64,000 bases of DNA from an uncultured Bacteroidales bacterium (GTDB lineage: Bacteria; Bacteroidota; Bacteroidia; Bacteroidales; UBA932): NCBI GenBank assembly GCA_900541925.1, contig UQMB01000003.1, positions 124,001-188,000 on the forward strand, read 5' to 3'. Below the pieces are notes generated by a model. That model did not search any database, had not been told where the DNA came from, and saw only the letters and a program-made list of their open reading frames with translations. Shown here piece after piece: positions 23,620 to 30,252 of the stretch. Numbering within the stretch: the first letter of the stretch is position 1; each line of letters starts with the position of its first letter. The translations under genes and the position numbers were made by a program.

Positions 23620-23664
23620 AGTCGCTTTCCGACTTTGCCGGGGCAAAGTCCCGCGACCGCGCCG
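23620..23664. repeat. 45-bp hairpin repeat, copy B
   Basis: Same orientation as copy A, 192 bases downstream, with the same GACTTTGC/GCAAAGTC stem and CCGCGACCGCGCCG tail. The loop differs, so the stem is better kept than the loop. Confidence 0.6.
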
Positions 23665-23864
23665 TACAGAATCAGGCCTTTTGTTGTACGGGACGGCCTC
23701 GCCGGACAGTGCGGTGCAGAAAATGGCCCTGTGGTGTACGCGAGGCTCGTCTTAGCATCGGGGGCTGCGCGGCGGTAGCAGCAAGAGCAGGTGCGGCAGA
23801 ATTGTGTCGTCGAGAAAGTCTTCTCATGGCAAGGGAGAAATGGTGTCATGGGAAGTGACCGCTG

Positions 23865-25445
23865 TCACTGCGGGTCCACGTCGGCGTAGCAGTCGTCGGG
23901 GAGGGAGGCGAAGATTGCCGCTTTGCGGGAGGCGAGGGTCTGGTCGCGTTTGAGGAAGAAGCGCTCGGTGATGGCGCCGCTGCCATAGCGGCGGATGTCG
24001 ATGATGCGTGTGTATGGCGGGAATCCGAATTGTTTCCGCTCGGCAAGCAGGCCGTCGAGGGAGGTGGAGAATCGCTGCGGGACTTCAGTCTGGATTATGA
24101 CTCTCGGGGCGAACCCCTTCAGCATAGCTGTCAGCTGAAGCGCTCTCTCGTCGCTCCGGAAATCGTCCTTGGACAGCAGGGCGTCCGCCTGCAGGACGGC
24201 GATCAAGGCGGCCCCGCCGGAGCCGTTGCGTTTGAGTTCCGCCATTGTGCATATCTTGACCTCTGAGTCCGGAAGGTTGGCGCCAATGCACTCCTCAAGT
24301 TCTTCCTGTTTCTCCCAGCCGCGTATCAGCAGTGCCGGGCTCCCGGTCCGGAGGATGGCTTCGATCAGTTTGCGGGACAGCGGGCCCTTCATCCCGTTCT
24401 TGCGGCGTTCGGCCGCGATGTCTATCACTGCAGGGGTCTCGCCGGCGGAGTTTTCCGCGATGCCGGCCGGCAGGTATTTGCCGCTGTGCAGATTGAGCAG
24501 TGTTTCCAGTGACGGGCATGCAGTGCCCAGCAGCACGCGCGCCGAGTGCAGGGCTGCGAGGTAGATGGCGCTGTCTCTGCCGTTGTAGCGCGGCGCCGGT
24601 TCGCTCTGTTTGTAGAACGGGTCTTGTTCCTCGTCTATAATCACGAGGCCGAGGTTGCTGAACGGGAGGAATATTGATGATCGGGTTCCAAGCACAATGA
24701 TGGCTTGCCCACCGCGCAGCCGGACGGATGTCCGTTGTCTGGCGGACGCGCTTCTGCCGGAGTGGACGATGGCGAGTTGCGGGCCGAATTCATCGGACAG
24801 GGTCTTCTCCAAGCGGTTGCAGAATGCCACTTCAGGCGTGAGGAGCAGGACTTGCCGCCCCGCCTGGCTCTCTCTGCGCATGGCATCAATATAGAATGGC
24901 AGCCGCACGGTGCCTGTCAGCAGCTGTGGCCTGCTCTCTGCGGCTGCATGTGCGGCGCAGGCGGAAACGGCCGGCTCTGCCGGGGCGGGGGAGAGTTCCG
25001 CGATCTTTGCGAGCACTTCCTTTCGTTTGGCTTCAAGTCTGAGCCGGACTCTCTCGCAGTGCCGGCCCGAGAGCTGCTCTTCTATGCCGGCGAGCCTTGT
25101 CCGCAGGCGCTCCACGGCTGCGGAAGCGTTCTGCTCGCTTCGCAGTCTCATCCCGGGGAGGGCCATGGAGAAGACTTCCCCGAGTGTGCACAGATAGTAT
25201 TCTGATACGAAGATCCACAGCGCCATCTCTTTGGCGTCAAGGGCCGGTACCGCTTCATCCCTGTCCAGCACTTTCAGGACACGCTTCACGCCTTCAGGTG
25301 CCGGAGCGTCTTCTTCCCAGACGATGCCTGTGTATTTGCGGCCGGAGAACATGACTTTCACAGCCTCTCCGCGCAGCAGAGGCAGGTCGGTGCTGTATGT
25401 CGGGATCCACCTCAGTTTGAGAGGCAGCAGGACATGGACGTACAT
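23865..25445 (-). CDS. Degenerate PriA-like primosomal protein
   Basis: 526 residues from ATG 25445 (MYVHVLLPLKLRWIPTYS, the PriA N-terminal 3'-end-binding domain start), overlapping the msrA stop by one base. PriA similarity is strong in places: 'GTRSSIFLPFSNLGLVIIDE' with EQDPFYKQSEPAPRYNGRD, and 'VLLGTACPSLETL'. But the Walker A motif (GVTGSGKTE in PriA) is replaced by 'LLTGTVRLPFYIDA' (about residues 176-189), Walker B DEEH reads DEEQ, and the whole eight-cysteine zinc domain is absent between 'ALLIRGWEKQEEL' and the next helix. Typical PriA is ~730-820 residues. The frame is open and codon use looks normal, so it is a maintained protein that probably cannot hydrolyse ATP. It may keep only fork-binding or loading functions. 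Confidence 0.8.
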   Translation of the reverse strand: MYVHVLLPLKLRWIPTYSTDLPLLRGEAVKVMFSGRKYTGIVWEEDAPAPEGVKRVLKVLDRDEAVPALDAKEMALWIFVSEYYLCTLGEVFSMALPGMRLRSEQNASAAVERLRTRLAGIEEQLSGRHCERVRLRLEAKRKEVLAKIAELSPAPAEPAVSACAAHAAAESRPQLLTGTVRLPFYIDAMRRESQAGRQVLLLTPEVAFCNRLEKTLSDEFGPQLAIVHSGRSASARQRTSVRLRGGQAIIVLGTRSSIFLPFSNLGLVIIDEEQDPFYKQSEPAPRYNGRDSAIYLAALHSARVLLGTACPSLETLLNLHSGKYLPAGIAENSAGETPAVIDIAAERRKNGMKGPLSRKLIEAILRTGSPALLIRGWEKQEELEECIGANLPDSEVKICTMAELKRNGSGGAALIAVLQADALLSKDDFRSDERALQLTAMLKGFAPRVIIQTEVPQRFSTSLDGLLAERKQFGFPPYTRIIDIRRYGSGAITERFFLKRDQTLASRKAAIFASLPDDCYADVDPQ

Positions 25446-25963
25446 CAGTCCGCGGAAGGGTCGGAAGCCGTCTTGGCGAACTCCATGAGGGATTCCGGGA
25501 TGTGGCAATATCCGCCAGGATTCTTGTCGAGATAATCCTGATGGCAGTCCTCGGCCCGGTAGAAGTTCTTGAGCGGCTTCACCTCCACGGCCAGCGGCGC
25601 CTTGAGCTCTCCGGAAATCCTGTCGCAGATGTTCTGGATCGCTGGAAGGTCTTGGGTGTCCGTGTAATAGATGCCGGTGCGGTAACGGGTGCCGATGTCC
25701 TCCCCCTGCTTGTTGATGCTGGTGGGGTCAATGGCCCTGAAGTAGATCTGTAGAATCCTCTCCAGCCCGATATAGTCGGTGTCATAGGTCACGTGCACCG
25801 TCTCGGCATAGCCTGTGGCGTCCGTGCTGACCTCGCGGTATGTCGGGTGGAAGATGTTGCCGTTGGCATATCCCGTCTCGGTGGCGATCACTCCGTGAAT
25901 CTGTTTGAAATAGCGTTGAGCGCCCCAGAAACAGCCTGCGGCAAGATAGATGTCCTTTTTCAT
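25445..25963 (-). CDS. msrA: Peptide-methionine (S)-S-oxide reductase
   Basis: 172 residues. Catalytic motif 'YLAAGCFWGAQRYFKQIHGV' (G-C-F-W with the nucleophilic Cys near residue 11), then 'ETGYANG', 'YAETVHVTYDT', 'DIGTRYRTGIYY' and 'EDCHQDYLDKNPGGYCHIP' with the resolving Cys. MsrA repairs oxidised methionine in proteins. No signal peptide, so cytoplasmic. It is translationally coupled to the PriA-like gene downstream. Confidence 0.96.
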   Translation of the reverse strand: MKKDIYLAAGCFWGAQRYFKQIHGVIATETGYANGNIFHPTYREVSTDATGYAETVHVTYDTDYIGLERILQIYFRAIDPTSINKQGEDIGTRYRTGIYYTDTQDLPAIQNICDRISGELKAPLAVEVKPLKNFYRAEDCHQDYLDKNPGGYCHIPESLMEFAKTASDPSAD

Positions 25964-25973
25964 AGCGAAAAGT

Positions 25974-26354
25974 TTATTTGGAATCGGCTTTCGCCTGGAA
26001 TTTCGCGTTGTCGATGATGAACCGTTCGTGCATGCCCTCTCCGATCAGTCCACGCTCGTCATATGCCGCGACCTTGAAAACAAGCCTTCTGCGGTCTATT
26101 TCAACGAGTTCGGTGTCTGCCCATACTTTCATCCCGAGCGGGGTGGCAGAGCAATGGGATACGTTCACGAGTGTGCCGACGGTACCTTGGCCTTCCTCTA
26201 GATACGGTTCCACAGAGAGTACGGCCGCTTTTTCGATGAGCGCGATCATCATCGCTGTGGCATAGACCCTGACGAGGCCGCTGCCGACATTCTGGGCCAG
26301 CATGTTCTCTGTAACTGTGGCCTCTTGATGGCCTTTGATACCTGTTTTAAGCAT
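25974..26354 (-). CDS. Hotdog-fold thioesterase (fluoroacetyl-CoA thioesterase FlK-like)
   Basis: 126 residues with the FlK-like pattern: 'VRVYATAMMIALIEKAAVLS' (acid residue in the long helix), 'GTLVNVSHCSATPLGMKVWA' (the catalytic His) and 'VFKVAAYDERGLIGEGMHER'. Members hydrolyse small acyl-CoA or related thioesters; those outside Streptomyces have unknown substrates. It lies 10 bases upstream of msrA on the same strand, so it is probably first in an operon with msrA and the PriA-like gene. Confidence 0.85.
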   Translation of the reverse strand: MLKTGIKGHQEATVTENMLAQNVGSGLVRVYATAMMIALIEKAAVLSVEPYLEEGQGTVGTLVNVSHCSATPLGMKVWADTELVEIDRRRLVFKVAAYDERGLIGEGMHERFIIDNAKFQAKADSK

Positions 26355-26643
26355 TTTTGTGAGTGCAGGAGTATTGGCTTCCTGAACTAAATATATGTTT
26401 TCAGCTGTTTACTATCCTTCTCTTCAAGTTTCCATCAACAGCCGGAATGGCCACTTTACACTTGCAAATTTAGCTATTTTGATTGATATTCAAAAGGTGT
26501 TGGGGGCTTTTTTCGGATGGCAATTATGGCTCCGGTCAGATGACGGGCAATGTTTTGTTGCACTTCTTGAGAGAATAATTTGTAAATTTATGGGGATTAT
26601 ATTGATCCAAGAAGAGTATAACTTTCAAAAGTACCAGTGAACC
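26355..26643. other. AT-richer intergenic stretch
   Basis: Divergent upstream region of the thioesterase and bcp genes. It contains no exact TAnnTTTG box; TAACTTTC at about 26620 is a near match 20 bases before bcp. A short open frame (26395-26640) has no recognisable features and I do not call it. Confidence 0.5.
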
Positions 26644-27099
26644 ATGCTGAAAACAGGTGACAAGATGCCGTCCTTTGAGGTCATGGACCAGGACGGGAAC
26701 ATGGTGAGGTCCGAGGATTTCATCGGAAAAGGAAAGAAGACCATCATCTACTTCTATCCTAAGGACAATACTTCCGGCTGCACGGCGGAGGCCTGCTCAT
26801 TCCGGGACAATTACGCGGAATTGACCGCCGCCGGGTACAATGTGGTCGGCGTGAGCAAGGACAGCCCGAAGTCCCACACGGGTTTCCGTGCCAAGCATGA
26901 ACTGCCGTTCCGGCTACTTGCGGACACCTCCACGGAGATGCTCCAGTCCTTCGGCGCGTGGGGTGAGAAGAAAATGTACGGTAAGACAACATTGGGGACG
27001 CTCCGGCGTACATTCATCTTCGACGAGAACGGCATTCTTGAGCGCATTATCGAGAAAGTGGACACCAAGAACGCCGCCGGGCAGATATTGGAGGGTTGA
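26644..27099 (+). CDS. bcp: Thioredoxin-dependent thiol peroxidase (peroxiredoxin Q/Bcp)
   Basis: 151 residues. 'FYPKDNTSGCTAEACSFRDN' carries the peroxidatic Cys (46) and the resolving Cys five residues later, the arrangement of 2-Cys BCPs; 'VVGVSKDSPKSHTGFRAKHE' and 'TLGTLRRTFIFDENG' complete the family pattern. It reduces hydrogen peroxide and lipid hydroperoxides with thioredoxin in the cytoplasm. With msrA divergently nearby it gives a small oxidative-defence neighbourhood. Confidence 0.96.
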   Translation: MLKTGDKMPSFEVMDQDGNMVRSEDFIGKGKKTIIYFYPKDNTSGCTAEACSFRDNYAELTAAGYNVVGVSKDSPKSHTGFRAKHELPFRLLADTSTEMLQSFGAWGEKKMYGKTTLGTLRRTFIFDENGILERIIEKVDTKNAAGQILEG

Positions 27100-27146
27100 C
27101 CTTTTGTGCCATGGAGGCTGAGAGGAGGCGCGGACGGCACAGCAGC

Positions 27147-27254
27147 GGTGGCGGATAACATCGTGGTACAGAGCGAATTAAAGGTTTTACCTGTCTCGCC
27201 GGGACGACAGGTAAAATCGTCATATGCCTGTCTATCAGCGCATTGTCTGCCACC
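27147..27254. repeat. 108-bp nested-palindrome repeat, copy 2
   Basis: Same length and architecture as 14868-14975. Left arm GGTGGCGGATAA and right arm TTGTCTGCCACC; pairing extends outward here (CAGC 27143-27146 with GCTG 27255-27258). The inner palindrome TTTACCTGTC / GACAGGTAAA is longer than in copy 1. It starts 48 bases after the bcp stop. Confidence 0.6.
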
Positions 27255-27520
27255 GCTGTTGTCACACGTGTTCGGCTTGTGTCCACGTCGGCAGAGGGAG
27301 CATCGGGCTTTTGTCAAACAATGCCCCCGTCCGACCGGCAGTTGATGAGCATTGGCGCGTCTGAGCATCGGACTTTTGTCCGGGCAAAGGCGCGTTTCGC
27401 CGGATAAAAGGCTCAGGAACACATTTCGTCCGTAGAAATGCTGTTACACCGGACATATCGTTGGCGGCATTTTCGCCAATCTCGGTCATGACATCATGGC
27501 CCACATGGGCTGCTATGGCA

Positions 27521-27697
27521 GGCGGACATAACCGACGGGGCCCACATGGGGTGTCGGTCACGCCCGACGCAGTTGGAATGCGGTCAGGGACGACCACCCT
27601 CGGCCGAGTCTGACGGGAAATGCCGCGCGTGCCTTGCCCTCCGCGGCATTCACCTCCGCCAGGTGTGAGCCTATTCCGGCGTTTCCGCTGCTACCTG
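27521..27697. repeat. Diverged non-coding repeat block, copy 1
   Basis: Contains the hairpin ACCGAC (27531-27536) / GTCGGT (27553-27558) and downstream blocks GAGTCTGACGGGAAA, CGCGCGTGCCTTGCC and CCAGGTGTGAGCCT..TTCCGGCGTTTCCGCTGCTAC. The same blocks in the same order recur at 28045-28288. No coding signal is apparent. Confidence 0.55.
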
Positions 27698-27744
27698 GGC
27701 CGCCCACATGCCCTGCAAGGCCCTCTGCGGCATCCACCCCTGCC

Positions 27745-27780
27745 AGGTGTGAGCCGTTTTCGCTGAATCGGCTCACACCT
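27745..27780. repeat. Perfect 12-bp hairpin in the repeat region
   Basis: AGGTGTGAGCCG (27745-27756) pairs perfectly with CGGCTCACACCT (27769-27780) across a 12-base loop. The left arm is also the GCCAGGTGTGAG block present in both neighbouring repeat blocks. Confidence 0.6.
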
Positions 27781-28044
27781 GCGTCGCGTAACTCAGGCAC
27801 CTAGGCCCGGCACTATGGCAGTGGGCGCCCGGGAACAGGCAGCCTCCTGCGATGCTTTTGTGTTGAGCAGGAGGCTGCCCGCTCCCGGTGCGCCGCCCAG
27901 CAGGACATCTCCGCTGTGCCTTATCGCTAAAGCCCTCCCCGACTCTCTCCGAACCACGGCCCGGTGACCTCTTGGCCGGGACTGCCGCGGCAACTTCCGT
28001 CAGGCTCGGTCAAGGACACCCCCTCCAGACAGCGTTCTGGCCGG

Positions 28045-28288
28045 AGGCGGCATGACCGACGGGGTCTGGCATGGAGGGTCGGTCATGAGCACACTGCGTA
28101 GAGGGCCCTGCCGGGCCTCCCGTCATGACCGAGGCTGACGGAAACCTCCGCGCGCGCCTTGCCTTACCTTACCGACGAGCCCCCGCTCTTGTCGACTCTC
28201 GCCGGAACGCAACCTGCCTCGCATGGCTCTCTGCGACGTCCGCCACCGCCAGGTGTGAGGCCTGTTCCGGCGTTCCTGCTGCTACTTG
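28045..28288. repeat. Diverged non-coding repeat block, copy 2
   Basis: Opens with CATGACCGAC (28051-28060), which pairs perfectly with GTCGGTCATG (28078-28087). It then repeats the block order of copy 1 with about 65 extra bases. The whole stretch 27100-28470 has no convincing gene. Confidence 0.55.
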
Positions 28289-28343
28289 CACGCGCTATCG
28301 CCGGCGCCCCGTCCGTGGAACTTTGCTGAACCGTGGAACATTG

Positions 28344-28424
28344 CCGTGCGCACCAGGGGCGTTTTCACTCACCGTGATGATTTTCAGAAGCCCGCGTGCG
28401 CAGAAAGGGGCCTGGTGCGCACGG
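28344..28424 (+). mobile_element. 81-bp inverted-repeat element, left copy
   Basis: Perfect 14-bp terminal inverted repeats: CCGTGCGCACCAGG (28344-28357) and CCTGGTGCGCACGG (28411-28424). The 81 bases differ from the copy at 50200-50280 at one position only (28410 G versus 50266 A). To its left are two units of an ~18-bp tandem repeat (CGTGGAAC.TTGC; about 28308-28344). It lies 46 bases from the 3' end of the first gene of the large PUL. No transposase is nearby; it may be a non-autonomous element or a structured RNA. Confidence 0.65.
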
Positions 28425-28470
28425 TGATCGGGTCAGACCAGGCTGCGGTTCCCCGCTTTTTGACGATTAC

Positions 28471-30021
28471 TCAGTTTCCGAAGAAGTCTATCAGGTCGTA
28501 GACATTGAAGTTGACGGCCTTCATATACTTGCCGAGGAATGGGTACATATTGTAATAGTTGTCGTAGACGCCCTTGTTGGCTGGCTTTCCGGAATTGTCG
28601 TTACCGTCATCGTCCTGGTACTTGAACCAGTGCCAGCCCACGCAGTTCGGCGCTTCGAGCAGGCTGAGTGTGAAATGCTGATAGGCATAGGCCCGCTCGA
28701 CCTGGGTCGGGACGGAGAATCCTGCACCTGAAGTGTTGTCCAGATCCGAATCCTCGATACCCTTGGTGTAGAACTCGCTGACGAGGAACGGCTTCTGCGC
28801 CCACTCGCCCCAGTCCTTGACTCTGGTGTCAAGCTCCGGCGACCATCTCCCGTAGTAGTTTATAGATACTATGTCACAGTATTTGCCGGCTGCCTCAACC
28901 ACGTGCTGCAGGTACTTCGGAGTTCCGTGCAGGCGCGTCCCGAGATACATCATCCCCGGGTCGGCCTCCGTAAGTGCCGCCTTGACTGCGGAATAGTATT
29001 TCTCTGCCACATATCCGGCGAACTTGCTGTTGTCGGCATAGTATATCTTGCTGTGCACAGCCGGGTCCTTGCCCAGCACATTGCGACACCATTCCTCCGC
29101 AGCTTTGCGTGCCGGGTTGTTTGCGTCGCTGATATTCAACAGCCTGAAGAGCAGGTAGGATTTCTCGTTGTTGCTTGTTCCGGTGCTGAAGTCGATCTCG
29201 TTGTCCGAGAATATTCCCAGCACATTGCGGTCCCCGAGGTACCGCTTCACGTCACCGTTCTTGACATAATTCTTGCAGAACGCTTCCCAGCCGTCGTAGA
29301 ATACCAGCCCGGCCTCGTTGGCGGAGTTCCCGCCGGGATAGCCTCCGACCTTCGACTTGAACTGCGAGAGGAAGCCGAACGACGGTGCGAGCGTCAGAGG
29401 CGCGTCCGGGTGGGCGCTATTGTGCTGCTGTATAAGTGTATAGGTGTTGGTGCAAAATGCTCCTGTTCCATGGAAACCTATACCGGCGAGCTCCTTCTGA
29501 GTCGTGGCAATCCAATCCGCGTCGGATGCGAAGCGACCTTTGAATGCCTGTGAATTGCGCGTTGAGTTGCCCTTGCGCAGCGAGGTCACGCATCGGTTGT
29601 AGTGCAGGTAGCCCTCTGGGTCGACAATCCACCATCTGCCGTCAATCTTGGTAGTGCGGAAACGTCCCGTCGCCTCCTGCTTCGGGTAGTCGGTGCGGCT
29701 GCCATACTTGTTGGTGACGGAGGTGTAGTGGGCCACAGTGGTGTCCGCCGTGAAGTTCAGAAGGTAGGGGAGTATTCTGGTCTTCTCCTCTTTCCAGACT
29801 ATAGGCCGGGAGTTCGAGGAGGCGAACTTGACCATAATCGGCAGGTACACATATTTCTTGAGCGAAGGGCTGAACTGTTCCTTGGCGAGCGGTGTCGGGA
29901 GGACATCTTCGGTTTCGTCTTCCTTGTCCGGTTCGTGCTTGTTGACCACCGGAGCCTTCTCGCAGGAGAGCAGCGTGAGGCTGAGGAGGAACGAAAGGGT
30001 AATCTGGCGTGTTATCTTCAT
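28471..30021 (-). CDS. Agarase-like clan GH-A glycoside hydrolase, lipoprotein
   Basis: 516 residues; lipoprotein signal with Cys20 ('LSLTLLSC') and an acidic stretch after it, typical of surface export in Bacteroidota. 'KIDGRWWIVDPEGYLHYNRC' (about 125-144) is the beta-agarase-like domain opening. A (beta/alpha)8 barrel follows with acid/base candidate Glu275 in 'IFSDNEIDF' and nucleophile candidate Glu416 in 'PFLVSEFYTKG'. This places it near GH50/agarase-type enzymes, but specificity for agarose is not implied: gut relatives act on other beta-linked galactans or glucans. It is divergent from the GH88-SusCD operon and has its own promoter. Confidence 0.8.
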   Translation of the reverse strand: MKITRQITLSFLLSLTLLSCEKAPVVNKHEPDKEDETEDVLPTPLAKEQFSPSLKKYVYLPIMVKFASSNSRPIVWKEEKTRILPYLLNFTADTTVAHYTSVTNKYGSRTDYPKQEATGRFRTTKIDGRWWIVDPEGYLHYNRCVTSLRKGNSTRNSQAFKGRFASDADWIATTQKELAGIGFHGTGAFCTNTYTLIQQHNSAHPDAPLTLAPSFGFLSQFKSKVGGYPGGNSANEAGLVFYDGWEAFCKNYVKNGDVKRYLGDRNVLGIFSDNEIDFSTGTSNNEKSYLLFRLLNISDANNPARKAAEEWCRNVLGKDPAVHSKIYYADNSKFAGYVAEKYYSAVKAALTEADPGMMYLGTRLHGTPKYLQHVVEAAGKYCDIVSINYYGRWSPELDTRVKDWGEWAQKPFLVSEFYTKGIEDSDLDNTSGAGFSVPTQVERAYAYQHFTLSLLEAPNCVGWHWFKYQDDDGNDNSGKPANKGVYDNYYNMYPFLGKYMKAVNFNVYDLIDFFGN

Positions 30022-30043
30022 TATAAGGTGGTTTCTTATTTGA

Positions 30044-30051
30044 CAAAAATA
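30044..30051 (-). promoter_or_regulatory. -7 box of the agarase-like gene
   Basis: TATTTTTG on the minus strand, an exact TAnnTTTG match, 22 bases upstream of the start codon at 30021. Confidence 0.5.
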
Positions 30052-30252
30052 GCCAATCGTGCCGAATACCGATATAAAAAAGGTTCAGAAAGGTGGCAAA
30101 ATCATACGCCTCGGTCCGCCCCGTCTGCACAGGGGCCTGCGCGTTCCGGCGTCGCGCTGAACGGGACTTACAACTTTGCGGACAATATTTATATTGCTTT
30201 TATTATGGAAAGCCTTTCTTTGTATTGCGAACAATAACACAAAACGACATAT

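Larger units (their letters stand above)
23396..23864. other. Long non-coding gap with hairpin repeats
   Basis: Open frames here are low-constraint and match nothing. The stretch contains two diverged copies of a 44-45 bp hairpin repeat (listed separately) and a terminator-like hairpin GTCCGC-TGAT-GCGGAC followed by TTTTT at 23472-23492. It separates the L31 gene from the convergent PriA-like gene. Confidence 0.6.

Noticed and set aside
26395..26640. 81-codon frame upstream of bcp
   Set aside because: No recognisable motif, no ribosome-binding context, and it covers the probable bcp promoter.
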